DNA from: Liolophura sinensis
Lineage: Eukaryota > Mollusca > Polyplacophora > Chitonida > Chitonidae
Reading direction: 5' to 3'
Length of the DNA: 64,000 bases
Assembly: GCF_032854445.1 (NCBI RefSeq)
Contig: NC_088307.1
Coordinates: forward strand, 28,676,484 to 28,740,483
Below, one piece after another: positions 30,787 to 43,909 of this stretch (the first letter of the stretch is position 1; each line of letters begins with the position of its first letter). A program made the translations under genes and the position numbers. The notes under the pieces were generated by a model. The model saw only the letters and a program-made list of their open reading frames with translations. It did no database searches and had not been told where the DNA came from.

Positions 30787-33262
30787 CACCGTGTAATACT
30801 AACAATCATTTCAGTCCACATCTAGTCACGAGTCTCTCTACGGATACATGGTGAAATAAGGAACTGGTTTCGCGTTGCTAAAATTTGGTTTTCTTTAGAA
30901 AACAGTACTAGATTAATTGCTTATCGGCATCGATGAACTATCCCACGTGAAGTTGAAAAAGCATACCTTTTCATTTTTTGTACATCGACATGTCGACGTT
31001 CAAAGTACATGTAAATTGCGTACCTTGAGAAAATCGAAAGCACCGTCGTATATCAATTTTAACCAATAAGACGGGAGTTATTTCTATAAACCAGTCAGTG
31101 AAACAAATCGTGTTTCAAGCTGTTCTAGCATGGCGCCTCCCATGGCGTCATAGAAATTAATGATTAAAAGTTTTAATTAAAAAAAAAATTAGAAAAAATG
31201 CTTTAGGCCTGTTTCAGATATTCTTGCTAATTAACTCTGGTTGTATTATTTCTTTTTTTCTGCATCCATAAAATCCATATCTATGACACGGTTGTTCTTC
31301 GCAGCTCAGTCCGGAATTCTGGTGAATACATATATTTTTGAAATTAGAAGAACGAAGACACTGTGGAAATCGGGTAGCTCTTTTAAAGAGAATCCAAATT
31401 CAAGGCTTTCTTTTTCCGACCGGAAGTTCATTGAAGTTAAAGTATAACTTGTCATGCTATATAGAACACGCAGCGGAACTATACAGCTGACAGGTACACG
31501 TGACATACAGTTATTCTTCGCACTCTTAGCACAGACAGAAAATATTTCAGTGTTACTGGGATATCCAAAAGTTGATCGGTTTTACCAGTTGTTTGTAGCG
31601 CTAAACCAGGTATATCCTTGCCTCACAAGTTTGAGATGTGGCCTTTCAGGAGTGTCAAATCTAGATGTCAAAGTCGCAGCTCAGCTGCTTATATGTACAG
31701 GGGCCGATTCACCTCCTTAAGACGAAAAGCCTTTTAAATATTGTGGACAAAACTTCAAGGACACCAGTGCTTGAGGATAATTTTTAGCTTCAGCTGGTTT
31801 AATTTGTTGCCCAACGGATAATGGGACACTCAGCCCTGCGTCCTTTTTTTACAAAAAGGCTAAAGGCTAAGCTTAGTTAGCCGACTAGAAAGTTTGCTCA
31901 GCCCCTTTCACGAAGAAAATATTTAAAGCTTTTTGCCATAGATTCTTGAAAATTTATCAAAATCTTTAGTCACGACAGAGATAAATTCAGCGTGTTATTC
32001 AAAATGTTATAAGTCCCATTTTTAATAGTTTATTTACTCAATGAAAGGACTAAATCTGCAACTGAAAGGGCCGTTTAAAGCTCACAAACCACCAGACACC
32101 ATGCGTTGTTGCTGTTTTGCGTCGACTGTCGACTGCGTGGGACTTACCGCCCTCAGCTTGCAAACTTTGTCAAAAACGAACATGGAGAAAAATTTATCAT
32201 CTTGTTGCATTATTTATGCATAGCAACTTCAATTATTTACATTTGGAAGCCAGTTTAAGAATTATCATCATAGATTTAATCAATCGGATTGCTGAAGAGC
32301 GGCCACATAGCCCGCTATGGTAATCCGGCTAAGCTTTAGACCGTTTACGTTTCTGGAAAGGCGTAGTCAGTTTGTTTGGTTGTCTGCTTACGGTAGTCAG
32401 CTAAGTGACCTTTGGTAGCCTAACGCGCCTTAAACGCCCACAGAAGTTCTCTGAAACGGGACCCAAAAGTACGGTAGCGTATACTGCGCCTGAATCTGCT
32501 TTAAACCTTTGACATTTTGAGATAAACTAAGATGGTATCATAGGTAAGTGTAGGTAACGTCAGTTGTAGGCCTACTATTCCTGCTGTGATGGAATTCATG
32601 AAACCCTTCCAAACGTTATAAGCAAATGGAATTCTTTACTACATGATACGCGGTGAATTAAGTCGATGTCCGGTCGACCTTACCATTAAAGCTGATATGA
32701 TCGGTTGTAGGCTAAAATGTTAACGTCCAACCACAAAAAGACCTGGTATGGTAAGGCGTGAAATCAGTTCCAGTGCAAGAAACTGTGTTCCTCGAGAAAC
32801 AACACAGACTATAGCAGTGGCTGACAGATGCTGACACCTTCGTACGACCACTTCTTTTCTCACCTCTGTTTTGCTCCTCTTTTTCTGTTGTAGGGCAAGA
32901 GTGCGACCTACATGTATATATCGTAAAAACGCATTGAAGCGAGTCTATATGCGTGTTAGCAATGTATAGGTCAACCAATCTCCAATAAAACTTAATGTAC
33001 TTTTTTGTATTACACAGAGAAGATTGAATAAAGATCACTGCACTACAAATGTCACCTTCTGGAAAATTAAGGCGATAAGCACCAACCAAATAACGTTGAG
33101 CCTCACTATGTGCTGTTAAGCTAACTTTACCATTTGTCATACTGGTGAAGTGATGGTACCCTCGGCAACCTTGAGACTAGTGGAAGCAGTGTAATTTAAA
33201 ATTCGCCGTCTAACAATGATGATGAACAAACGTCACGTGTGACCAAGCGACTGTATGGCATC
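30787..33262. other. Receptor intron between EGF-a (38320) and transmembrane exon, right of the 45-bp array
   Basis: No further EGF-like exon was found on the minus strand. Frames up to 142 aa (33140-32712, minus) carry no recognised domain. No RNA gene was recognised. Confidence 0.4.
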
Positions 33263-33590
33263 AGAGGATATATACTCTTTCAAAGGCTCGGGAGCAGTAG
33301 ATCCAGGGTCAGTCCTGGGTCGATGCACACCTAAGACCTTAAAGGAGGAAGTGAAGGGGATAGTGCAACGACTGGTTGACCAGTATCAGTATAATGGCTC
33401 GGGCGGGGCGGCTTACTTACCTTCGGTAAGTCGTCTCAGTGAAGCAGCACTAGATAAAGAGCGGTGGAAATCCGTCCTGCAACAAGGAGGCACATTACAT
33501 GTACACTAATTATTCTTCGTCGTCGTCATATGATTGAAAAATTGTTAAGTACGACGTTAAACCCCTACCACTCAATCACTCACTCACTCT
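33263..33590 (+). mobile_element. SINE (family 2), plus orientation
   Basis: GGCTCGGGAGCAGTAGATCC, AGTCCTGGGTCGATGCACAC, GACTGGTTGACCAGTATCAG, GTAAGTCGTCTCAGTGAAGC and the GTTAAGTACGACGTTAAACC 3' end with a (TCAC)n tail. Same family as the copy at 26185 in the opposite orientation. Confidence 0.88.
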
Positions 33591-35369
33591 TCCAAAGGCG
33601 GCTTTTACCGCGAAACCAAACAAACAAGCTAGAATTACCTGTTATGCTGCGGGTACAAACCCAGTAACTGTTAACTTAGAGATGGCTTTGTTTCAGGACG
33701 ATTGGCATGTACTTGGCCAGGTGGGTGGGTTTATGTGTGCTCTGCTTATTACTTCCACCTACAAACCTGACTGGCCTTCTGTCGTTTAAGTCAAATACAT
33801 TTTAAAATGTCGGAAAATCACCTAAAAATAATAATAATAATCGGTTTTGTCAATAAGGGTGACTTACCGCCACCATTCCCAGAGGAAGGGCAAGGCAACG
33901 TTCATGTCAAAATAAAAAGAAATACAAATAGGAAATTTCACGCGTCAGCACTATGAGGAAATTTTCATATTTATGAGGACATGACAACATCGCGTTAATC
34001 TATTTAATCGTGCCATTTACATTTCGTAAGTAAGACATAAACGGACGTCAATTATCCACCGAATTGATTTGGAAATGAATTTACGTATGCCAAATTCCAA
34101 TCGTGGAAGTCGCATTGCCTAAAGGTCAGACAAACAGACAATCAGCAGAAGGATTGAAGGATACCTGTGTATGATGAATAAACCATAGAACCCCGGTGAA
34201 AGACATAAAACTACTTTGACAGGAAAAGGGTTAATACAAATAAACAATGCCACGCATCAGCATTTTCCCCAAGAGATAATATGTTTGAGATATCTTTACA
34301 TTTTACGTTAACGTACAGTTATTCTTTCATATGCCTGCGTAGAGAATAGTAAATGAACCTTAAAAATTTCGTTTCACTTTGTGGTAAGAAATCCATTTAT
34401 TCTAGGGCCGTGATGGTAAAGAGAATCATCATTGGCCAGAGGCCCATCCTATAAGGACTGGTATAAATCACCTTAACGGATTGGGGTTGGCTGCCAAGTT
34501 AACACGATAAGTGTATTCTAAACACCATACACGTGTTGAAAGCAGAACGGAGACGCTTCTTCATCTGTACCGCATGTCCGTCAAATTTATTTGATTTTGA
34601 ATGTTCTCATTATGTCAAATCGCCTGCTGGTTTAAACATGTTCTAGGCATGAAGGTTATGACTTAAAAAGTCTGATCAACAACGTAATTCAAGCAGTTTT
34701 TGACAAGATTAGGAATCATTGTCCTATCATCTTTTTAAATCTAGCCTGCTAAATTTTGACGGGGCAACAAGCCTACTTAGTTCAAAGTAGTCGTCAAAAG
34801 CTACCACATCCAGTGAACTGGCAGGTTAATCCGAATGTAAAGGAAATTAAACGCTTGAAAGCTTTCTTTTGAAAATTTACCACCGACAAAAGGAAGGAAG
34901 TCAAAGGGCAACACCCAGGGCGGACATAAACTATAGTACTATATCGCAGAGAAGGAACCACGATTAGGAAGTGTGGATTTCACAACTATCCAGTTAACTT
35001 GCAGTCAATCAATTTCATACAAAAGGTATCATCAGATTCTAGATTAAACAGTTTATTGACATTATGAGAAGCTCAACTGACAGACAGAAACAGTTAATCC
35101 TGCGAGGCTCATCCAAAGCTTTTACTAAAACAGGGCTTGCATAAATCACCATAACGGAGATGGCTGCCAAGTTAACACGATAAGTGTATTCCAAACACAA
35201 CAGACGTTTTAAAAGCAGAACGGGGGACGATTCTTCATCTGTACAACATGTCCGTCAAATTTATTTGATTTCGAATGTTTTCATTATCTCAAATCGCCTC
35301 TTGGTTTAAAGAACTTCTCGCCAGACAGGCTGTGGCTGAGATATTGCTGAAGTAGCGTTATAATCGCAC
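33591..35369. other. Receptor intron, unassigned, with a 175-bp direct duplication
   Basis: 34461-34637 and 35140-35311 are about 85 percent identical (GGCTGCCAAGTTAACACGAT, ATGTCCGTCAAATTTATTTG), suggesting two copies of an undescribed dispersed element. No coding content was recognised. Confidence 0.5.
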
Positions 35370-37895
35370 ATTCATTTATTCATTCATTCCATCAACTGTG
35401 CAGTATCAGATTGTGTTAAACGGGTCGTTTTGATATCAGCACTTTGCCATTGTCCGAATCACCTTTAAGTTGTCGGCGCCTGCACCTAGGTCTCATTCAT
35501 TCATTCAGTCAATCAACTGTGCAGTATCAGATTGTGGTATTTATTTATTTATCATTCATTTATTCATCCATTCAATCAACTGTGCAGTATCAGATTGTGG
35601 TAGACAGATCGTTTTTGATATCAGCACTTTGCCATTGTCCGAATCACTTTTATGTTATCGGCACCCACACCATAATCTCATTCATTCATTCATTTATTCA
35701 TCCATTCAATCAACTGTGCAGTATTAGATTGTATTAGACAGATCGTTTTGATATCAGCACTTTGCCATTGTCCGAATCACTTTTGTGTTGTCGGCACCCA
35801 CACCAAGATCTCATTCATTTATTCATTTATTCATTCATTTATTCATCCATTCAATCAATAGTGCAGTATCAGATTGTATTAGACAGATCGTTTTGATATC
35901 AGCACTTTGCCATTGTCCGAATCACTTTAGTGTTGTCGGCACCCACACCAAGATCTCATTCATTTATTCATTTATTATTCATTTATTCATCCATTCAATC
36001 AATAGTGCAGTATCAGATTGTATTAGACAGATCGTTTTGATATCAGCACTTTGCCATTGTCCGAATCACTTTTGTGTTGTCGGCACCCACACCAAGATAT
36101 CATTCATTTATTCATTCATTTATTCATCCATTCAATCAACTGTGCAGTATCAGAATGTGGTAGACACAGCGTTTTGATATCAGCACTTTGCCATTGTCCG
36201 AATCACATTTGTGTTGTCGGCACGCACACCAAGATCTCAATCATTCATTCATTCATTCATTCATTCATTCATTCATCCATCCATTCAATCAACAGTGCAG
36301 TATCATATTGTGGTACACTGATCGTTTTGATATCAGCACTTTGCCATTGTCCGAATCACTTTTGTGTTGTCGGCACCCACACCAAGATCTCATTCATTCA
36401 TTCATTCATTCATTCATTCATTCATTCATTCATTCATTTATTCATCCATTCAATCAACTGTGCAGTATCAGATTGTGGTAGACAGATCGTTTTGATATCA
36501 GCACTTTGTCATTGTCCGAATCACCTTTGTGTTGTCGGCACCCACACCAAGATCTCATTCATTTATTCATTTATTCATTCATTTATTCATCCATTCAATC
36601 AATTGTGCAGTATCAGATTGTGGTAGACAGATCGTTTTGATATCAGCACTTTGTCATTGTCCGAATCACCTTTGTGTTGTCGGCACCCACACCAAGATCT
36701 CATTCATTCATTCATTCATTCATTTAGTCATCCATTCAAACAATTGTGCAGTGTCAGATTGTGGTAGACAGATCGTTTTGATATCAGCACTTTGCCATTG
36801 TCCGAATCACTTTTGTGTTGTCGGCACCCACACCAAGATCTGATTCATTCATTCATTCATTCATTTATTCATCCATTTAATCAGCTGTGCAGTATCAGAT
36901 TGTGGTAGACAGATCGTTTTGATATCAGCACTTTGCCATTGTCCGAATCACTTTTGTGTTGTCGGCACCAACACCAAGATCTCCTTCATTCATTCATTCA
37001 TTCATTCATTCAATCATTCATTTATTCATCCATTTAATCACCCGTGCAGTATCAGATTGTGGTAGACAGATCGTTTTAATATCAGCACTTTGACATTGTC
37101 CGAATCACATTTGTGTTGTCGGCACCCACACCAAGATCTCATTCATTCATTCATTCATTCATTCATTCATTCATTCAATCACCTGTGCAGTATCAGATTG
37201 TGGTAGACAGATCGTTTTGATATCAGCACTTTGCCATTGTCCGAATCACTTTTGTGTTGTCGGCACCCACACCAACATCTCATTCGTTCTTTCATTCATT
37301 CATTCATTTATTCATCCATTTAATTAACTGTGCAGTATCAATATTGTGGTAGACAGATCGTTTTGATATCAGCACTTTGCCATTGTCCGAATCACCTTTG
37401 TGTTGTCGGCACCCACACCAAGATCTCATTCATTCATTCATTTATTTATCCATTCAATCAACTGTGCAGTATCAGATTGTGGTAGACAGATCGTTTTGAT
37501 ATCAGCACTTTGTCATTGTCCGAATCACTTTTGCGTTGTCGGCACCCACACCAAGATCTCCTTCCTTCCTTCATTCATTCATTTATTCATCCATTCAATC
37601 ACCTGTGCAGTATCAGATTGTGGTAGACACATCGTTTTGATATCAGCACTTTGCCATTGTCCGAATCACTGTTGTGTTGTCGGCACCCACATCATCCATC
37701 CATCCATCCATCCATCCATGCATCCAATCAACTGGGCAGTATCAGATTGTGGTAGACAGATCGTTTTGATATCAGCACTTTGACATTGTGGGAATCACAT
37801 TGATGTTGTCGGCACCCACACCAAGGTCTCATTCATTTATTCATTCATTTATTCATTCATCCATTCAATCAACTATGCAGTATCAGATTATGATA
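35370..37895. repeat. ATTC composite satellite, block 1
   Basis: Each unit consists of a conserved part of roughly 110-120 bp (CAACTGTGCAGTATCAGATT, GATCGTTTTGATATCAGCAC, GTGTTGTCGGCACCCACACC) joined to a variable ATTC/ATTT tetranucleotide stretch. About 17 units. The constant part is well conserved while the tetranucleotide stretch varies from about 20 to 70 bp. Confidence 0.95.
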
Positions 37896-38319
37896 GACGG
37901 GTCGTTTCGATATCAGCACTTCTTCACAACATGGGCAGCAGGTCGTTGTGCAGCAGCATGTGGCATTTGTCATTGTGCCAATCACCTTTATGTTGTCGGT
38001 GGCCACACCAAGGTCTCTCGGGGCAATATAAATCTTTCAGTGATCATCGCTGTAGTTTGCAGCTGTCAGTGTATTCATCTTTCGCCTTGTAATACCGCAT
38101 CATACTCATCTAACAGAAGCACTCCACTTGATAAAGTAAAGAGCATTACGTCGTAAAGACATTAACTCTATTTCAATACAGGGTGTGGTTATTTCGTTTG
38201 GATAGAAATCAATCCCATCTTTGTGCAGATGATTCTGTCATGGCCATGCCCACATACCTACATCTATATGTAAAGCAAACATGAAACCCCGATAATATCA
38301 GGCTAAATTTTACAGTTAC

Positions 38320-38439
38320 CTTCACATTGGCCTCCGTCCCCATGGTAACCATCCTTACACGTACAGATGTAACTCCCAACAGTATTGTCACAGTCAGCAT
38401 TAGCAGGACAGAGGTTATCAGATGTACATTCGTCTACAT
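38320..38439 (-). CDS. EGF-a exon, copy 1 (calcium-binding EGF domain)
   Basis: 120 nt, phase 1-1, acceptor TTCCTTTAG, donor GTAACT. Translation [17 protein letters not shown] followed by [17 protein letters not shown] and a final GQCEG. It has the six EGF cysteines, the DVDEC calcium-binding start and the C-x-[DN]-x4-Y-x-C-x-C beta-hydroxylation pattern. It is the EGF exon nearest to the transmembrane exon and joins it in frame. Confidence 0.9.
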
Positions 38440-38721
38440 CTAAAGGAAAAATCGACATATATTTGTTACTTACAATACGAAAAGGGTATATTACTTCCAT
38501 GTCCTAACCCTAAGAAGTTAAAATATCGTGATGGAGGCATTTGTATTACCAACAGAGGCGACCTGCAGCCCGGTCTATTAGGGCGACACTCGACGTCATA
38601 CTCAGGGTAACACCTGTGCATTCGTGGCCTTCCAAATAGACGTATACCACTGTTTGTCAGCGACGAGAATGTCACGTATTAGATGAACGACTGTGCTGGT
38701 GAAGCAGATCCAGATTTATGG

Positions 38722-38800
38722 TTCACCTTGTTGTCCACGATAACCACCCTGACGTATACAGCATTGCTACAGTGTCGATTCCTTAACATCATTTACCTCG
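38722..38800 (-). pseudogene. Possible decayed EGF exon beside EGF-a
   Basis: On the minus strand the segment reads DVKES, a stop, then CCIRQGGYRGQQGE, followed by a GTGAAC donor-like site. It resembles the start and end of the EGF-a exon with the middle lost. It recurs in the same place in the other three units (about 45520, 50097 and 61189). It could also be chance similarity. Confidence 0.3.
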
Positions 38801-40860
38801 TGTCCCGGGTAGAAATAACTACTGTGTGAGTTTTTTTGCTTTTGCAATTAAGCTAATACACTAAACTGTAATCCCACCTTTCTTAGCTATTTAAAGCTCC
38901 GCACCTTCAACAGTATAATGGTTGGGGTGTCCATTGGAGGGACTCATTTGGCCGCTTGGACTCCACAAAAAGACACAGTATATGTACACACACCTAATGA
39001 CTCCATCAGAACAGTCATCACTACAGCGGTAGATAACTCACCCACGGAGAGTGTGTACCCGCCAGGTGGTCGTTAGGTAGTGAGTGTTCTTCATGAGACA
39101 CAGTTTTAAAGCACAAAGTTGTTGTGCCCTAAACGCCATACGTGGTTCAATTTGAATGAAATGATGAATGAATGAGAACTGATGACACCCTGGCAATATT
39201 TTTGCCATCGTGACGAGAATAAAATATGACCATGAAACAGTTATGACCGACTTTCGACGTAAATATGAAAACATTCATATCCAAATATTCGCACGGTTTT
39301 AAAATTCAAAATAAACAACCAACATTTTAACATAGGGGGATCAAGTATCTATTCCTCATGAAATGGGCCAATGACTTTTCAAACATAATTACAGAATTGG
39401 CAGGATTTACTTAATTACAGAATTGTCAGATAACTAATATACAGAGTCAGCCATAGCACAGACAATACAGTCAACCAGGTTATGTCTGATGCCATGTAAC
39501 ACACACCGGGAGCAATAGCAAACCGAAAATAAAATCATCTGTTAAATGAGGATGTCAAATACCATTTGCTGAATCTGTTTGGTCGTGTTGTTTCTTGTAC
39601 CTCACACACTGAACACTTGAAGGTCCCAATCACCCTCACAAAAAACGCCGAATACTCTTTGATTAAAAGTCTGTATAATGAATTTTAACTTTTGAAATAT
39701 AGAATTTTATCCTTTGTTTGATAAATTGAGAAGAGCCTTAGCCTCGGCAGAAAAGTAAAGATGGGTATGGAAGATGAAGACAACAGACTTATTGCGCAAA
39801 AAACAGCTGAAGACACAAACTCCTTCTTTCCACCCACTAGTATATATACATTTATAACCCTGATAGTAAGCTTTAATCTCGGAAAATCTTATGAATTATA
39901 GGAGTAATTTGACTTCTTATGTTTACGTAGAGACATATTACCTTAGTTTTCTGAGAAAGCCGATGCATGAGTATAGACCCAGAAAAAGACAAATACATAC
40001 AATCGTCGAAATTACAGAAACCTTGAGGCAGATCACTGATTAGTGCAGGCGAACTTTGTTTTACAACAGGATATACCCATTTTGTTCTATCTCAAGATGT
40101 GCAAATGTGTCAACAGAATTAACATTGTTAAAAATAAGAAATGTTTGTTTGATTTGAAAGCAATGGTTTTTGTTTCAATTGGCGTGTCCTCCATTGATAT
40201 TTTTGGGGTATACATTTGTGCGAATTCACATTCTTATACATCAGTACGTTCGTGCAAAATGACCATAATTTAATAATAACACCGCAATACAGCTAGAAAT
40301 TGAAATATTAGGGATTTCTAGGCGGCAAATGTCGCATTTATGAAAATTAGGCTCAGCTACACTTCTAAGATTTTGGTGGACTGTCATCAAGTCACTCTGG
40401 AAAATTCATCTGACAAAATGAATTGTGTTGCAATTTGTTTTGCTAAACCAATTTTCTTCTTATATTCACTGGACTAGTTGACAGACAAAACAAATATTTT
40501 GTGAAAGATAATTATTTGGGCTATTCGAAAATAGCAGCAAAAATTCGGTTGTGTTTGTTAGGAGCTGATCGATCTTTGGACATAGGCTATAGCATAGGCT
40601 ATATTATAGGCTACAGCATATCAAGTATAGTATTTCACAGCACTGTGTGGCTTGAGGCATTGCACATGTGTCAAGCTACAATTTTTCACATTACATTGGC
40701 TGGTGTCATTTAGAAAGTGATTTTCAAGAAATAGTATTATAATCATAATTAAAATTGTACTTTCTGGACTAAGCACAGATTCCGATGTTGAAAATCGACC
40801 TGTTCTGGGAGCCGTTTCGTTGTGGAGCTATTGAAATGACGTCAAACAGTCAGTTTTTTT
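38801..40860. other. Intron between EGF-b and EGF-a, duplicated four times
   Basis: Sequence shared at high identity with units 2-4. Frames conserved among copies (for example 46435-46211 minus) are interrupted in unit 1 and lack motifs, so their conservation reflects recent duplication. No gene was recognised. Confidence 0.5.
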
Positions 40861-40975
40861 GGAGGGGGCCTGTTGGTTGAATGGTCTAGACGGTTGGCAT
40901 GAATTGCTAGCCATTAGGTGTCTGAATCTGTGCTGGCTGATTCCAAATCCCGATTTTGTATCAGCCAAGTTTAGT
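40860..40975 (+). mobile_element. tRNA-like SINE remnant, present in all four units
   Basis: CCTGTTGGTTGAATGGTCTA (A-box-like) and GCTGATTCCAAATCCCG (B-box-like) about 45 nt apart. The same segment lies at about 47648, 52222 and 63333. It predates the segmental duplications. No tail was identified. Confidence 0.35.
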
Positions 40976-41940
40976 AGTGGAATCTGTGCTATATAAAGAG
41001 AGTTTAAATTTATACAGCAGAGATAATATTTTAATACCAACCAGATTGGTGTTTGAACATACCATTCTACAACATATGCTTTACATTTCGTCACCGCAAA
41101 GGAGATTGGAAAATTTCGTAAACCACTTGTACTGGGTTGGGGTTTAATAGATTAATTAAATTTAAGCAATCAAGTAACTTTAAACAGGCTATGCTGTGGA
41201 TCTGGGACAAAAAAGCCATACTGGCTAATCAAATAAAACAGCTAACACGTGCACAACCGAGATGGATATTTTGTGATAAGTAATTATTTGGTTGATCCTA
41301 CCATAATAGCAAAAATTTCAATAGGATTTGAGCTGATCGATGCTTAGCTTTCAAAAATACAGAATACAGTAAACACACATGAACTGTCGCATCGAAAGCA
41401 AGTCAAACATTGCTAACCGCCATTTTTTACAACGAATCGGCCACAGTCGGCATCGTCAGAGAAAACATAAACTCGAGGAATATTTCAAATAAAACAAAAA
41501 GCATTACAGCATTAAAAAGGCGACTGACAACTTGTTTGGGTGACTTTTTTTGTTAAATTTTTGTTAAATAGTGATCAAAAGGAACAATAAGCCACTATGA
41601 TAAAGAAGAAGATGATCTCAATGATCGGAGGAACCTATCGAGTCTACCCTATACCCTTGCTAGCGACGGAGTCATTTGAAAATGGCTTTTTCAAATTTCG
41701 GTAGATGTCGGAGTGGGTGCAACAGTTATATCTCTGTTAATTACGACGTTATGGTCGTTATTGTTACCACATAATAAAGTGATATCAATTCAGAAATTTA
41801 AAAACACAGTTTGCGTTCTGTACAGCTTTCACACTTTGAGAGGAAGGGCCAACAGGGCCGAGTACAAAATTTGTGAATGTAACTATTCAGAGCGGTTAAT
41901 GTGGAGGCTAATCTGGAAATGCGGACGTCTAGTCCCAGAA

Positions 41941-43235
41941 ATGTGATATGTTCTACCAGTGTGATATCTTTTACCAGCGTGATATGTTCTACCAGTGTGA
42001 TATCTTTTACCAGCGTGATATGTTCTACCAGTGTGATATCTTTTACAAGTGTAATATGTCCTACCAATGTGATATGTTTTTCCAATGTGATATGTCCTGC
42101 CAAGGTGATATGTGATATGTCTTACCAATGTGATATGTCCTACCAGTGTGATATCTCCTGCCAATGTGATATGTTCTACAAATGTGATATGTTCTACCAA
42201 TGTGATATGTTCTACCAATGTGATATGTTCTACCGATGTGATATGTCCTACCAATATGATATGTTCTACCAAGGTGATATGTTCTACCAATGTGATATCT
42301 TCTACCAATGTGATATGTCCTACCAATGTGATATGTTCTACCAAGGTGATATGTTCTACCAATGTGATATCTTCTACCAATGTGATATGTTCTACCATTG
42401 TGATATGTCCTACCAATGTGATATGTTCTACCAATGTGATATGTCCTACCAATGTGATATGTTCCACAAATGTGATATGTCCTACCAATATGATATGTTC
42501 TACCAATGTGATATGTTCTACCAATGTGATATGTTCTACCAATGTGATATGTTCCACAAATATGATATGTCCTACCAATATATTATGTACTACCAATGTG
42601 ATATGTCCTACCAATGTGATATGTCCTACCAATGTGATATCTTCTACCAATGTGATATGTTCTACCAATGTGATATGTCCTACCAATGTGATATGTTCCA
42701 CAAATGTGATATGTCCTACCAATATATTATGTTCTACCAATGTGATATGTTCTACCAATGTGATATGTTCTACCAATGTGATATGTTCCACAAATATGAT
42801 ATGTCCTACCAATATATTATGTACTACCAATGTGATATGTCCTACCAATGTGATATGTCCTACCAATGTGATATCTTCTACCAATGTGATATGTTCTACC
42901 AATGTGATATGTTCTACCAATGTGATATGTTCCACAAATATGATATGTCCTACCAATATATTATGTACTACCAATGTGATATGTCCTACCAATGTGATAT
43001 CTTCTACCAATGTGATATCTTCTACCAATGTGATATGTCCTACCAGTGTGATATGTTCTACCAAGGTGATATGTCCTACCGATGTGATATCTTCTACCAA
43101 TGTTCTACCAATGTGATATGTCCTACCAATGTGACATCTTCTACCAATGTGATATGTTTTACCAATGTGATATGTTCAGCCAGTGTGATATGTTTAACTT
43201 TGTGATATCTTCTACCAATGTGATATGTTCAGCTT
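41941..43235. repeat. 18-bp tandem array, about 72 copies (unit 1)
   Basis: GTGATATGTTCTACCAAT with variants TCC/TCT/CTT and a TTCCACAAA subtype that recurs at intervals. A higher-order pattern of about 240 bp is visible (TATTATGTACTACC marks at 42582, 42822 and 42960). The 18-bp unit (6 codons) leaves three long frames open (405 aa minus; 434 and 334 aa plus), none of them a gene. Confidence 0.97.
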
Positions 43236-43611
43236 GAGGAGGAGTCTCGGAAACTCCCTAGCAATCTAACGTTAAAGTTATACCGTTTAGGCCTCCCAGC
43301 GGGTAGTCCGGTAAGCTGTTAGCGACCAAACATAAAAACTTCCCGAGCAGAGCTGGCTACAGTCCACAATTAATGCTTCCGAGTCAGGAAGCCTGGTATA
43401 TATTTTCTTTTGCTCCTTTGGGGTACATTCTTCGTTTTTTTCTGCTTTTTAAGTGGTATGAATTGGTAGGGCAGCCTTCAAAGTGTTATTCTAGGAGTAC
43501 ATTTTCATGTTTTTTCACGAAATAACACCTAGTTATAAATTCCTGCTACTGAATAATTACACTGGTGGAAACTTTCTTGCGCGTGCGTCCATGTAACAGT
43601 GTAAGGAAAAT

Positions 43612-43752
43612 GTTGAAGTCAACCATTTCTATGTCGGAGTCAACCATTTTCATGTCAGAGTCAACCATTTCTGTGTCGGAGTCAACCATTTCTGTGTCGT
43701 AGTCAACCATTTCTATGCAGGAGAACCATTTTCATGTCGGAGTCAACTACAT
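43612..43752. repeat. 21-bp tandem repeat, about 6 copies
   Basis: GTCGGAGTCAACCATTTCTAT and variants in tandem, just downstream (minus sense) of the EGF-b exon. The same array occurs in unit 3 at 54850-54990. Confidence 0.9.
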
Positions 43753-43783
43753 CTACATAAATGCAGAAATTTAGCCAACTCAC

Positions 43784-43909
43784 CCAAACACTCTCCGAAA
43801 GGAAAGTCGAATCGGTATCCATTGACACACTGGTACGGACATGTGTATGATCCCACGGAATTCTGACACACCCTTAACCCACACGGAGCCTCATCGCACT
43901 CGTTTATAT
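43784..43909 (-). CDS. EGF-b exon, copy 1 (calcium-binding EGF domain)
   Basis: 126 nt, phase 1-1, acceptor ATCGCTTCAG, donor GTGAGT. Translation DINECDEAPCGLRVCQNS followed by VGSYTCPYQCVNGYRFD and FPFGECLG. Six cysteines with the DINEC calcium motif and GSYTC core; the C4-C5 spacing (CPYQC) differs from EGF-a. It is the upstream neighbour of the EGF-a exon at 38439 in the transcript. Confidence 0.88.

Noticed and set aside
32712-33140. 142-aa minus-strand frame as a receptor exon
   Set aside because: Too long for the observed exon pattern, no EGF cysteine spacing, and no matching phase-1 splice sites.
38466-38675. 69-aa minus-strand frame with three cysteines, conserved in all four duplication units, as an additional exon
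   Set aside because: Conservation is explained by recent duplication; it does not fit an EGF pattern and its splice phase does not match a phase-1 exon in that frame.
40860-40975. Functional tRNA gene
   Set aside because: A- and B-box-like strings are present but the cloverleaf arms do not pair well; it is better explained as a SINE remnant.
41883-43205. 405-aa, 434-aa and 334-aa frames in the 18-bp array as genes
   Set aside because: Six-codon periodic sequence, open in three frames at once, intronic, with variable copy number between duplicated units.
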